Part shown: one piece after another, positions 13,243-24,451 of the stretch
Position numbering within the stretch: the stretch's first letter is position 1
Layout: every line of letters begins with the position of its first letter
DNA from: Pilaira anomala
Lineage: Eukaryota > Mucoromycota > Mucoromycetes > Mucorales > Mucoraceae
DNA length: 64,000 nucleotides
Reading direction: 5' to 3'
NCBI GenBank assembly: GCA_025716855.1
Contig: JAIXMQ010000040.1
Coordinates: forward strand, 186,001 to 250,000
Notes under the pieces: generated by a model
What the model was told of the DNA's origin: nothing
Databases searched by the model: none
Seen by the model: only the letters and a program-made list of their open reading frames with translations
Position numbers and translations under genes: made by a program

Positions 13243-13318
13243 ACAACAACAACAACAAGGGACCTCTCATTGGATCAATTCGGAAAAAGTAGGTGATGAA
13301 GAGTTCTGGGGCGAATAA
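9640..13318 (+). CDS. Zn2Cys6 transcription factor with polyPro, polyGln and polyHis tracts
   Basis: Three exons (9640-9754, 9825-11128, 11348-13318) give 1,129 aa. The first intron falls inside the zinc cluster, and splicing restores a perfect C-x2-C-x6-C-x5-C-x2-C-x6-C (Cys 26, 29, 36, 42, 45, 52). A polyproline segment follows near residues 70-85, then a nuclear-type KKRVKK. Residues about 120-440 form a helical region typical of the fungal-specific regulatory domain. The C-terminal third is disordered: long polyGln from about residue 736, further Gln runs, and ten His near residue 1095. Such proteins bind CGG-containing sites as dimers and activate transcription. The target genes cannot be read from the sequence. 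The start at 9640 is the first Met giving a conventional N-terminus before the cluster; an upstream in-frame Met at 9613 is less likely. Confidence 0.88.
11179..11312 (+). repeat. (AGT)n / (AT)n microsatellites within an intron
   Basis: Intron 2 of the Zn2Cys6 gene (11129-11347, 219 nt, long for this window) holds an interrupted AGT/ATT trinucleotide array followed by an AT array. Confidence 0.85.
12132..12290 (+). repeat. CAA/CAG repeat coding polyglutamine
   Basis: Mixed CAA/CAG codons encode a nearly uninterrupted Gln tract of about 50 residues broken only by single His or Phe codons. A second shorter array lies at 12746-12772. Confidence 0.9.
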
Positions 13319-13680
13319 AAAAAAAATCACACTCTTTGCCTACTGTATATTTATAATATTTTTTTTTTTTCTTTCTTTACATATATTTCTTTTGTACTCC
13401 TTTCATATTACATATCTCATTTTATATATATATATATATATATATACTTTAACCCCTTCCCTTTTATTATTGTTATTTTTTTTTATTTTTTTATTTTTGG
13501 AAGGTCGAATAAAAATCCTTTATTTTATCCATATTTTTGTTTAGTCGGCATTTTTTTTTATCCACAATAATCACTTCGTCATTGAAAAATTATAAGCAGG
13601 TCACTTCTGAGTTGGAAAAATACCGGATGCTGCTAAACAATTGCGTCGTGATGTGTGATCACACAAATAAAACTTTGTCT

Positions 13681-13711
<31 letters not shown>

Positions 13712-13780
13712 CTCTTCTTCTTCTTTTCTTTATTATTATTTTTTTTTTATAAATAAATTTCTAATATATTAAATACAAAA

Positions 13781-14572
13781 ATGCTAAAGAACTGTTGCTT
13801 CTGTATTAACCTTCGGTAATAACAACAAGATGACAAACCAAAACAAAACCAAAACGAAAATATTCATTCTTTTTTTTTTTTGTATAGAACTGCGACATTA
13901 GTCTTGGCAGTCTTGGGAGCTGTGACTAACCTTTACAGTGCTATGACACTCACCGTTTTATCAGACGAATTTGATGAAACAGATACTGCAGCCATGTTTG
14001 GTATTACAGCTTATTCTTATCTTTCCGGTTTTGCTTGCTTAGCAGGTATTATTGGTGTATTCAAGGTAAATTAATTGAAAATGACCAAGAAAAAAAAAAA
14101 AAAAATAATTAATCACTTTTTTTATTTATAGAATAATGTTAAACATCTTGGTTTCTTCTCTAGCTTCTATTGGGCCGATTTAGGGTTACACACCTTATTC
14201 TCTATTGCTAGTGCAGTGATGCTCTTTAGTCTTCATACGGAAATCTGTAATGAAGTCGTGAGTGAAGCCAAAGATGAAGAATTTGATATGGACGTCTGTG
14301 AAAGTGTTTATATCTCAAGTGCATGGATTATTAGTTTATTAATGGCAATTAATATGCTTTTGAAACTTCATTTCGCTTTTGCTATTCATGCTTATACTAA
14401 ATCTGTCAATAAGGAATTAGCAGATAATGAAGAAGAATCAATGAATCAAGTAATTGTTGCTCCTTATCCTACTGCTTATATTTCATCTGAAAAGGTCGAT
14501 CAAAAGAATGAGCCTATTTATGTAGCTGGTCAAGAATTTGTTCCTGATGAAAAGAAACAACAACAATCATAA
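13781..14572 (+). CDS. Four-span membrane protein, unknown function
   Basis: Three exons (13781-13815, 13888-14065, 14132-14572) give 217 aa. The short first exon encodes MLKNCCFCINL and joins RTATLVLAVLGAVTNLYSAM in frame. Four hydrophobic segments are visible at about residues 13-33, 45-68, 78-100 and 122-146. An acidic loop with two Cys (EICNEVV...MDVCESV) lies between helices 3 and 4. The tail is hydrophilic and ends in KKQQQS, with tyrosine motifs (PYPTAY, EPIYV) that could be sorting signals. The layout resembles small tetraspan proteins of fungal endomembranes, but no family-defining motif is visible. Confidence 0.75.
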
Positions 14573-14652
14573 TATATTATCCTCCCTTTTTTTATTATTA
14601 TTATTATTTCTCCTATTGTGTTAAATAAATAAAAAGGATGTCAAATTATTAA

Positions 14653-15816
14653 CTATGACTCGTAAGAATAGTTTTCTCTTCCAGCAAGTCGCTTTAAAAA
14701 GTCACGCGTAGTCATGGGCGTACTACCTAATGACTCAATCACTTTACCAATTGATTCTAACCATGCTTTTCTTTCTTCTTCACTGTATGCATAAAATAAA
14801 TAACGATTAAATTTCTTGGGTTTTTTGATCCATTCAAGTATAAGAAATCCAAATTGATTTTCTGTTGTTGTATCTTGTTTACCAATAATTGCATCTGCTA
14901 ATTCTATTGTTCCTTTACGTACTACTGATAATTCATTTTCTCCTTTCTTTTTGTTGTTTAGTTAATAAGAGGCGTTAGTTATATTTTTATTATAGTTTAG
15001 TTTTTAACTACTTTACAAATTTGTAATAATCAAGTGAATTACTATTCAAGATAAAATAGCGGGCTTTCCAGTTACCAAATAATATACCTTCCTTTTTAAT
15101 CAAATAACCTTCTCTCTTTTCAGCAGCTGAGTTCATTGTAGTAAGCTGAAATAGAATTAGTTTGCATGAATAAAATTGCCTTGGTTACATATTGTATAAA
15201 ATACCTCTTCTTCTTTTGATGTATTCAAAAAATTAAAAAAACATGATGCATCTTTTAATTGTTCTAATGAACTCAAGATACATTTAAAATATAACTCTAA
15301 TTTAATCTAGAATAATACTTTGTAAAAAAAAAAAAAGATAAATATATACGGGTCTTTTTTTTTTTTTTTTTACCTTTGTGTTAAAAACCATGACAGGTTT
15401 AAAACTACAGAATATACTTTCAGAAATCAATTGTTCTCCACTATATCCCTGAGATCTTAACTATAAAAAGCATATATATAAGCAAAACAAAATAAGCTAC
15501 ATATAAATATTACACTACTTGCAGACACATCAAGTTCAGCTAATTCTGAATACATTTTAGAAATACGTCCTCGTTCTTTAAATCTATCGTTTAATAAATC
15601 TTGATTTGTATTACGAATCAAAGTACGTATAGATAATATACAAGTGGGTTTTTGATCATAAAATCCATATCCTGTTGCTACGATACGTAGCTGATCCAGT
15701 TCTCTTTCAATTAACGTCATTGTATCATCAACTGTGTTAGTTACGATCGTGTCGTCATCATTTTGATCTTTTACAGCTTCCTTATTATTATGCTCATTCA
15801 TTTCATCTCTTGTCAT
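14653..15816 (-). CDS. PX-like plus PH domain protein
   Basis: Five exons on the minus strand (15816-15514, 15460-15374, 15306-15205, 15145-15017, 14946-14653) give 304 aa; the last acceptor is weak and purine-rich. Residues about 45-160 look like a PX phosphoinositide-binding domain: RISKMYSELAELD, later KIKLELYFKCILSSLEQ and CFFNFLNTS. Residues about 178-295 form a PH domain: KREGYLIKKEGILFGNWKARYFIL at the start and a SEEERKAWLESIGKVIESLG final helix. PX followed by PH is the arrangement of Bem3-type Cdc42 GAPs, but here the protein stops right after the PH with no RhoGAP domain. It may be a membrane adaptor in polarity. It is divergently transcribed from GNA1. A longer frame upstream of 15816 is only a CT-repeat translation. 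Confidence 0.72.
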
Positions 15817-15866
15817 TACAATGAAAAAGAAGTAAAAAAAAAAAAGAAAAGAAAAAAAAAATCTTA

Positions 15867-15910
<44 letters not shown>

Positions 15911-16147
15911 ACTTGAGTAGTACATATCACTCACGAGAGATAAGTGTTACATCGAACGATGATTACTATTAGGTATAATAAGATGTAAAAGTGACGACAC
16001 ACACGAAAAACATGGTTTGATTTTAAAAGAGTTATTTGATGTAAAAGGATGCAGGTTAATAAATATAGATTTAGTTGCTGCAGCAGCAACAAGGTATAAC
16101 CACCAGTCATGTTCTTATTATCATTTTATGGATTAGTTGAATTTTTT

Positions 16148-16276
16148 CCGCGGAGTAAGGCGAGGAGTTATTTTTACTTTTTTCCAAGGAAACCTATTTT
16201 TAGCAGTGAGAGTAAAATAAAATATTTCCGTTTTAAGGGATTCCGCGGAATGAGATGATTGATTGTTACCCCGCGG
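16148..16276. promoter_or_regulatory. Three CCGCGG palindromes between the PX-PH gene and GNA1
   Basis: CCGCGG occurs at 16148-16153, 16243-16248 (within the 10-bp palindrome TTCCGCGGAA) and 16271-16276. CCG/CGG triplets with zero spacing are a typical site layout for Zn2Cys6 regulators. The 543-bp region 15817-16359 separates two divergent genes and otherwise holds a CT repeat near 15875-15905 and T tracts. Confidence 0.45.
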
Positions 16277-16359
16277 GATAGAAAATCAATATAAAATAGA
16301 AGGAAAACAAACACCTTTTTTTTTTTTTTTTTTTTTATATTTTATATTATATCAATTAT

Positions 16360-16941
16360 ATGCAAAAGATGCTACAAACTGAACAATTAATGGAAGAGGT
16401 TTTATTTGAAGAAAGATACCTTTCACCAGAAGTTCAATCAAATTTACATGAAGGCTATAAACTCTACCCACTTCGATCTAATGATTTTGAAAGAGGTTAC
16501 CTTGATGTTCTTTCTGTCTTGACAGAAGTAGGTGCACATTCAATCGATACTTGGAATACACAATTTCAATTCATGAAGAAACATAATGATACTTATTTCA
16601 CTATCACCATCACTGACGAAAAAAGTAACAAGATTGCTGCTACAGGTACTATCTTAATTGAACACAAATTCGTTCATAAAAATGGTTTGGTGGGTCATAT
16701 TGAAGATATCGCTGTAGATGCTTCTCATCAAGGCAAGAAATTAGGTTTAAGAATCATTGAAGCCTTAAAGTTTATTGGTGAAGCCAATGGTTGTTATAAA
16801 GTCATCTTGGATTGTGCTGTAAAGAATATTCCATTCTATGAAAAGTGTGGTTTCTCTCCAAAAGAAAGTCAAATGGCTTGGTATATTCCTACTACTACTA
16901 CTACTACTACTACCACTGCTCAAGAAAAGTCTCATTTATAG
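16360..16941 (+). CDS. GNA1: Glucosamine-6-phosphate N-acetyltransferase
   Basis: Single exon of 193 aa. The protein transfers acetyl from acetyl-CoA to glucosamine-6-phosphate, giving GlcNAc-6-P for UDP-GlcNAc, chitin and glycosylation in the cytosol. The GNAT fold is clear: VGHIEDIAVD (strand 4), the acetyl-CoA pyrophosphate loop HQGKKLGLRIIEAL near residues 123-136, and the diagnostic Gna1 end GCYKVILDCAVKNIPFYEKCGF. Length is slightly above the usual 150-180 because of an N-terminal extension and a C-terminal Thr9 run followed by AQEKSHL. No intron is needed. The start is preceded by a T-rich leader. The CCGCGG cluster upstream may control it. Confidence 0.93.
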   Translation: MQKMLQTEQLMEEVLFEERYLSPEVQSNLHEGYKLYPLRSNDFERGYLDVLSVLTEVGAHSIDTWNTQFQFMKKHNDTYFTITITDEKSNKIAATGTILIEHKFVHKNGLVGHIEDIAVDASHQGKKLGLRIIEALKFIGEANGCYKVILDCAVKNIPFYEKCGFSPKESQMAWYIPTTTTTTTTTAQEKSHL

Positions 16942-17014
16942 ATTTTAATATACATATTATATAGATACATTTTTTTTTTTTTTTTTTTTATTTCGTAATT
17001 ATTATACCCAACTT

Positions 17015-20000
17015 TTAAATAAATTTACGTACACTCGTATTACGCTGTTCATTTAGTTTAAGATAGAATATACTTTGGATTTCTGGTCTTTGTGAGTGTG
17101 TCATACATCCCTGTATTACTGTTTTATCATTTTCTGATGAAAAGTGTGTTAATCGAACTTGATCTCCAGGAATAATTTGCACTAAATCACCCTTTTTTTT
17201 ATAAAGTTAATAATATGTAAAGAACACTTGATTTACTAGTTTTACTTACAGTATCTACATGATGTACTTCAATAAAATAGGGATCAAATGCAATAATATA
17301 TGGATATTGAAACACAATATTCTCTGGATTTCCTTCCCATTCACATAATAAAGGTAACCTAAAATATGCAACTTTAGTACATACATATTAATAATAAACA
17401 AGTTCTACTTTACTTTTGTGGTCCACGCTGTACAAGAGAACCATTTCGATTATTTACAAAGAAAGAAAACTTGTTATAACATAACAAGAATTTATCATGA
17501 ACACGGTACATGGCTAAGGGCTTAATCGAATCGGCTTGACGTTGAATAAAGTTAAATTGAGGATCTCCTTTATCCGGAATATCTCTTCCTCCCACGCTCA
17601 AATTTTCTGGGTCAATAATTTCAAATCCACGTTCACACACAATCAACATCTTTGACTTTAAAAAGTGAACATGACTTGCTTCTGCTCCCACATAAAATTC
17701 CTTGTTTAAAACAAGTTAGTAAACTTACATATATAGAATGTATATTTTCCTTTTTTTTTTTTTTTTTTTTTTTACCTTGTATTTTTTAAACCAAGAATGA
17801 CTTGACCTACTACTCAATAAAAATCCAGTCTTTTGCGTAATGTATTTTTGATTTTTAGCATCTCCTAAATCATAAAGAGGTTCCAAGCAGGTGAATATAC
17901 TCATAGTATTCTTCTTCTTTTTAAATAACACGATATCTCGATTATTACAGACCCCAACTTGAAAAAACTGAATGTGTTGTCCTATTTCTTGACCAAGACG
18001 ATCTGGTCCCTTTCCATTTTTACATGGCATTCCTAATAAATTCAATGGATATGCCTTGAACGTTTTATCTGCTAAAACCAATAAGATGTGATATTTTTCT
18101 AAAACTGCCAACTGTGTTACATTTTCGCATGATAATACTTTTTGTGCTCCAATTTGACCCAAGTTCTTGAAATATACACCTGTATCTGTTCCTACTGCTA
18201 TTTTCGGTTCATTATTTATGGCATCTTTTTTTTTTTTTTTTTTTTTTTTTTTAGTCAACTGTAATAACTCATATTTTCATACTTTTCTTCTTTCAACTTA
18301 CAAAAGGGTGCAGTACAGTTGACTTTGCCTTGTTTTCCTGTTCCTCCACTTGCTGTAGCTACAGTTCGGAATGAAGTATCGTCCAAGGTAATCACATCAA
18401 AAACGTCTTCACCTAACCTTTTCTTCATTGAAGCTGTTGCTTCTTCAATAGCCGTGACCCATTTCTGTCTTTCTTCTGGTAAACAAGAAAATAAATAAAT
18501 CCCACCTTTTCTACCTAAATGATGTAAAGTCAAGGGAACCAAACCAAACGGAAAAGAATTTGATGCACCGTGTAAGTAACTTGTGGTAGTATTTGAAAGT
18601 AAAGTACGTGAAGGATTATGTGTTATTACATCGTTCGTAACCACATGTAACATATAAAGTGGAATAGGTTTTCTCCAGACACGATATGTCAATGCAGTCT
18701 TTCCGTCCGTATGTGTCGTCTTTCTTAATTTAGTCATCAAGATCAAGTGATCAAATATAAAGATATGAATATCTGATTTCTCAGTGACTTCAATGCCAAT
18801 ACTTCTACGTTTGATAGAACCTTGATAGTACAATTTCCGATGAGGATCTGTTAATTGTAAATTATATGACTCTCCATGTTTAAATTTAATTTGATCATTA
18901 ATTTCTAATATCTGAACTCGTTTCTTAAAGACCTCTGATAAACGATCGGATTGACTTGCTACTTTCTTTGTCATCTCTAAACATTTGGTCAAGTAAGCAA
19001 AATCAGGATGATCTTTATCCGTCTTTTTCAAAATGGCAGTCAAGAGTAATGGATACCTCTGCATACGTGTGACAGGATTCAACAAGAAATGACGAAAAGG
19101 TAACCTTCGCATCTGTTTGGATTTTTCAACTTGAACCAAAAACCTTTCAAAATCAGGATTATTCTTTTCTTCTGCTTTCACCAAGTACTCTGCCAGCGAG
19201 ACACGGGGGCAGTATTGAGAGAAGTGATCCTCAAAGTAAGCTACATGTTGAATCAGTGTATCTCCAATCATAGGTACAAACTTGTTTTGACTTTGTAATC
19301 CAACGAGATCATTTGAAAGTGATGCACTCACTTCAAATAATTCGCGACAGTTACCAAAGACTTCCTTTACGAATTCCTCTCGTTTTTTAACGGAAGAAAT
19401 GATGTTGGATCGTGACTTGAGTGGTTTCACAATCACTTGGATTAATGTCTCCAGGTCGTTTTTGTAGACTTGTTCAGAATATATCATCTCGTTAATCGCT
19501 TCTTGTCTAGCTATCTCTCGTTTTGATAGGTTAGCTAAAAGTCCTTTAGGAGCTTGTTGTGCCCATGCTAATTGTGAATTACTTTGTGTATTATTATTAT
19601 TGTTGTTGTTATCATTAAGTTGTAAATTCGAGTAAGTTCGATTCATGGTCGTCTGGAGTTCATCTGTGATATGAAACTCGGATATAAACATATCAAGCTT
19701 ATTTGGACAGATAGGTACGTAACATCCTCCTTGTCCCGGTACACAAGTAGGACTATAGCACGGTAATAAACTTGTTAAAATACCTGTCGGTAATTCATCC
19801 TCTGTCATCTCATCTTTTAAAGTATAGTATTCGTCTGGTGAATTAAATAATGTACCTTGAATTATAGATTTTTGTGAATAGTGTATTGGTTCAAATAATC
19901 CGGCTTTCATTAACTTATTTGCTATTAATGTACAATATGTTTCTGGAATTCCTTCTAATAAATCCATCAACATTTTCTTTTTTTTGTTGTTGTAGTTGTT

Positions 20001-20712
20001 TAATAATAGAAAAAAAAAACAGTGAGTTGACAAGATCTATGTATATAAAAGTAAATTTACAACTTACAACTGCTTCTTGACCCGTAAAGGATTCTGGATA
20101 CTCATTACCACAAAATAATTCTCTTACATTATCTAAGGCTTTTATACGTCTTAAAAAGGAATGGCTGAGTATGGATAAAAAAGAGTAATGTGAAGGCATG
20201 CAAGTCGTAAATATGGATGCGTGTCTAGAAAGATCCAGTTGGGTATCGGCTGAAGAAGTCACTTGGGAACTGACAGAAGAAGAAGAAGATCGACTCAATG
20301 GATCATTCTCTTGCAGATTTTTAGTTAAATAAGTATTTACATAATCTGAATGATTGTAATGACCGTAAGGTTTCACAGGTGTGGCGGATGCCGATTGTGT
20401 ACCCGGTGGCTGATATGAATGTTCTACATGCTACATATTTTTTTTTTTTTTTTTAAATAAAAAAAAGGTATCAGTATCAATTCAATTAAAATAAGCTATA
20501 AAAGAATATTTTACATGTGTTCTATGAATTGTATGAGACCGATTGGTCATATAAGAAGGTCCTCCTCTGGGTGGTTGCTGTAATGAAAAAGCTCTAGTAG
20601 GGGTATTATAATTATTATGGTTCTCTTGACTAAGTTCTGCAATGTAACTGTCAACATCGCGCATGAGCTCGGTTAACCCTGTTTCGGATTTCTCTTGTTT
20701 AGCATTCGACAT
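17015..20712 (-). CDS. ROM2: Rho1 guanine nucleotide exchange factor, Rom2-like
   Basis: Seven exons (20712-20515, 20430-20068, 19976-18302, 18224-17776, 17700-17414, 17358-17250, 17191-17015) give 1,085 aa with every phase consistent. Domain order is the Rom1/Rom2 one: Ser-rich N-terminus, DEP-like region about 145-235 (SFTGQEAV..MLMDLLEGI), DH domain about 340-535 (REIARQEAINEMIYSEQVYKNDL; LNPVTRMQRYPLLL), PH domain about 560-715 (FDHLILMTKLRK), and a C-terminal CNH domain about 760-1070. Such proteins load GTP onto Rho1 at the plasma membrane to drive glucan synthesis and Pkc1 signalling. The acceptor before exon 4 is preceded by an A tract rather than pyrimidines, so that junction is less certain; the protein reading supports it. 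The downstream components Bck1 and a RhoGAP lie within 17 kb. Confidence 0.9.
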
Positions 20713-22913
20713 ACAGGTTTACTTTTTCTTTATGAACGCATAACAAGGGAAAAAAGAAAAAAAAAAAAGAAAAAATATATAAAAAAAAAATATAAAGTCA
20801 AAACCGCAAGGTTTAAAACGCAAAAAGCGGTAAAAAAAAAAAAGGTCTCGTGACTGCTACGCTTAAACTAACCAAATTGTTTAGTAAAAAACTATGGGGG
20901 CCAAGGAGGGAAACATTCTTCAGTTCAAGCGTTACTACAGACCACAACCTTTTTGGCGTACATGAGGTAAAAAAAAAAAAAAAATCAACTTTCAACATAA
21001 CGAAAAACTTACTTTCGATATGCTGTAACCGTATAATTTTAAGGGATTAAGACATGTATTAAGAAGCGCTTAAGTAGTTGCTTTATAATTTTAATATTTG
21101 AATAACTAACAGAAAAAAAAAAGGCTTCTTTTACTGTTATATTTAATTGAGTAAGCAAAAATAAAGAAAAAAAACGTATTTATGTATTTCCACGTTTTTG
21201 TGTACGTGACCCCGCTTATGCTTGATCTTGGAACGTACATGCATTAACTGTATGTCGAGTGTGCGTTTCTTTTTCATGAAAGAAAAGCATATATGCCGGT
21301 GAAAAAAATCGTGTTAAATGAATTGTTAAATACTTCAAAAAAAAAAAAGACTCACTTATTCATTAACTAATAGCAGTAATGACATTTCCTTATTTGAATA
21401 AACATCATGGCAGTATAATCAAGCATTTTTTTTTTTTTACTTCAACTTTTTAACTACTTGTTCTAGCAAAAAAAGTTTACTTTACTTCAGGTCTTATATC
21501 ATTTTCTTACCACGGAAAATCTAACGCTATTTGTATATTATACGGATGACACTCAGTGTGTTAGATTTGTTATCTTATCTTACACACTGTTCTTTATTGC
21601 TTCGATAGTGGTTGATGGTGAGTAATAATGATATCGGTATAGGCTACTGCGTTAAAATTTTAAAGATAGTTACCAGATATTAAATCCGCTACATATCAGT
21701 ATAAATATAACACTGTCAAGATCCTGCACGTCTTTTAGAATTAGTTATGACAAAGGTGATTTATCATCAATCGTTTGGTTGTAAGTCAAGCATAGTAAAA
21801 CTTGGCTTCTAATTAAAAATTCTTTCAGATCTCCTACTGCCTCGACTATTATAATCCGCATAACGTCCTAGAAGGAGATATAAAAACAGAAAGAAGTATG
21901 TATGTACAGAATTTACTCAGTTAAATTCAACACACCTTATTTGTTTTGTTTTGAAAAGTGCATGAAAATATTTTATAATCTATTTCGCAACTAAGCGTTT
22001 CATTTTTTTAAGAGTACGCTGCCAAATGCCTCTACCAGCCTCGAAAGCCTTTTTGGAAGAAATTATTATCTGTCAGCTTGGCTTCAGACAAGAGCATAAT
22101 TAGGTCCTGGGATTTAGAATACATAAGACCTAATGCAAATTGCTGTTTTACAGTTACAAACGATAATTATCGTTAAACTCTCGAGAAGTTAAACCAGCTC
22201 ATAATAACGCAAAATGGCACAAGAATAAATATAAAATACTTGTACTATACCTGCATTAAAAAAAGATTTATATAACTAAAAAGAGCTATAATGATAATGG
22301 TGATTTGGAGATTATTAAGTCGAAGCGGTTTAATTAATGACGCGTTTATTAACAATATAATAATAATAAAAAAGGGACTCGGTATTATATAGCTCAGTTT
22401 GGATACCCCTTTATGTATTCATCACTAAAAATGTTCTACAGAAGGATCATAGTAGCATGTACATACATATTTACTGAGAGCAACTTAATAGTTTATTTAT
22501 TGTATACGCCACAAAAAAAAAACTAAAAAAAAAAGTAAAGAGATAAAATGAAGATCATGCAGCATTAATAAATGTAGAAATAGTTTCATTTTGTCCAAAA
22601 GTTAAAGCAAAAAAACTGAATACTTGAACAAAATTCCTCTTTCCATTTATTATATATCTTTATGTTGTCCCTTTATTTAATCCAAATACTCGTATTGTGT
22701 TCGGTGTTCTTAATCAGCATAAAACATTGCGTAACTTTGCAAGCTATCTTTAGTTTTAAGATAAAATTATTGCATAAAGCATATCAGTCAAAAGGGTATA
22801 TTTGCTATTTATATCAGTGCTTTTGCTAATTGATCCAAGGATTTATCTACAATTTTGCTAATAATAAAACCATGAGTATCACTACTCTATACATTTAAGA
22901 TAGCTTATTTTCT
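20713..22913. other. Intergenic, mostly empty
   Basis: About 2.2 kb of AT-rich sequence containing the Rom2-like promoter (A-rich, 20740-20800) and one weak candidate gene (21747-22176, listed separately). The 66-codon plus-strand frame at 20850-21050 has no recognisable domain and is doubted. Confidence 0.5.
21747..22176 (+). other. Possible small spliced gene or gene relic
   Basis: A reading of about 70 residues can be joined from 21830-21897 (ISYCLDYYNPHNVLEGD...) and, after a GTATGT donor and a TTTTTTAAG acceptor near 22010, KYAAKCLYQPRKPFWKK... ending RSWDLEYIRPNANCCF...NDNYR before a TAA. Phases match across the junction. A first exon with ATG at 21747 would need a donor after only three codons. 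Cys content and length suggest a small secreted protein or a decayed fragment. I do not recognise it. Confidence 0.28.
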
Positions 22914-23258
22914 TTACATTTGTCTTGAAAGTTCAAGGAGTTGAGACAAGTCTTTATCAAGCTCATCACAATGTGTGATCAGCTCAATAGACTGTTTTGT
23001 ACTGGCATCAATCTCATCCGCAAGATTCTTTACAGACAAGTTGTAAGCTTTTCCTGCTTCTGCGGTCGCTTGTGACATCTGTTTTTTTTCAATATTTAGT
23101 ACATGAAATAACTATTTATGACTATAAAAAAATACTTCTTTCACTTGTAGCTGAATTGAAACAACATGATCTGCTAATTGATGAGACAGTTCTATCGACT
23201 TCGATTGAAGAGATTGGTATAAGGCTATTTCAGTTGGACTATTTAATTCTTCAGACAT
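22914..23258 (-). CDS. Small coiled-coil protein, BLOC-1/BORC-subunit-like
   Basis: Two exons on the minus strand (23258-23145, 23078-22914) give 92 aa; the acceptor is a clean T-run-type AACAG and the phase is zero. The protein is almost all helical with heptad spacing: SEELNSPTEIALYQSLQSKS, then AGKAYNLSVKNLADEIDAST, then IELITHCDELDKDLSQLLEL. That pattern, with the CDELDKDL segment near the C-terminus, resembles small subunits of the BLOC-1/BORC complexes that act on endosomes and lysosomes. This is a similarity judgement from memory and not a firm assignment. Confidence 0.6.
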
Positions 23259-23315
23259 TGTGAGAGAAAGATAAAAAAGAAAAAGTAAAGGGGAAAGATA
23301 CCCGCACCTATTTTT

Positions 23316-24036
23316 TTGTGTAACTTAGTCAACTGGCTTTATCAAACAACGACAAAGCATGAATTCTCAACTAGATTCATTACGCCATCAATTGATTTAA
23401 TAAAACGTTATCTTCTTACCTTTGAATATAAACCTGGGGAGCAAAAGTTATTAATGGTTGAATCCTACGAGAATAGTGTGGTCTTAGAAGAAGACTCTCG
23501 TTTACCAGGGCCTAATATCGATGGTATCATTAGAATCGTAAAGTCAAACTTAGACTTTGTGTTAGTGGAGATTTCTGGTCTTCCATGTGCTGCTGCTGAC
23601 AACAATAAGTGTTACAAAAGAGACAGAAACAAGATTGAAAATAACTCGAAGTATATGTTCAATATGATCATTTCTAAACAAGGTGAACCTTGTTTCCGAA
23701 CAATAACACATCTTAAATTGTTTGCCTTTCACTTCTATAGCAATATTATTTATGTATGCTCTTTAAGCATACCAATATGGGATGTACCTGTTTTACGGCT
23801 TGAAACAGAAATCAAGATACCTGTTGAAGCTACTCTTTTCACTTCAACAGTGCCTAAATTTGTATCCAAATTATTTAGTTTAGGTGAAAAAATTAACCTT
23901 TTTGCCGAAGAAGTTAAGGGCTTTCTATGTAGCTACTATTGAAAACAAAGAAGATACTGATTCTTTTCAAAGCGGCGTGTCATCTTGTTCCTCACCGCAG
24001 GTCTCTCCAAGAAAGAAAAAGAACATGGTTGGGTAA
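23316..24036 (+). pseudogene. Frameshifted member of an uncharacterised dispersed family, PD-(D/E)XK-like core
   Basis: A 208-codon frame (23316-23942) runs into a stop, while an overlapping frame continues IENKEDTDSFQSGVSS...SPRKKKNMVG to a TAA at 24036, so one frameshift separates body from tail. The start is unclear; the real N-terminus may be lost. The core reads PGPNIDGIIRIVKSNLDFVLVEISG, then a long helical linker and IYVCSLSIPIWDVPVLRLET. The D...(14)...VE-x-S arrangement with flanking hydrophobic strands recalls a PD-(D/E)XK nuclease core in which the final Lys is Ser. From memory, proteins of this general look are numerous in Mucorales genomes; function unknown. Confidence 0.5.
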
Positions 24037-24451
24037 ATTATTTCTTTCCTGACACTATACCACATATTCACTAAATCATATGCAAAGTTTATGTAGATAC
24101 AAACCCATAAAACTGATTTAATTGATGTCCTAATTGTTCGAGATCTTGCATGAGTTGGCTACTCTCATATAGGACAAGAAATTATTTAAATATTATATTA
24201 CGTTTTATTGTGTTAACAGGATATCATTATTAACTCTCTCATAATAGAAGCAAATTATATCAGTTCTCACAATTTAAACTTTGGCACTGTCTTTTTTTTT
24301 TTTTTATTAATTAATACCCTACAAGTAAAGGTCACCCACCAGTTGATTATAGAAAATATAGCTTTGTGCAACATCTTTCTTTTTATTTAAACTCTTTAAT
24401 TTTTATTTTTATTTTCTTTCTTTTTCGATCTTTTTTAGTATTATTCCTAAA
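24037..24451. other. Intergenic
   Basis: No supported gene. The last 90 bases before 24452 are strongly T/C-rich, which suits a promoter and leader for the next gene. Confidence 0.5.

Noticed and set aside
22388..22425. tRNA-like TAGCTCAGTTTGG (D-arm-like)
   Set aside because: No B box or T arm follows at the right distance and no cloverleaf can be drawn.
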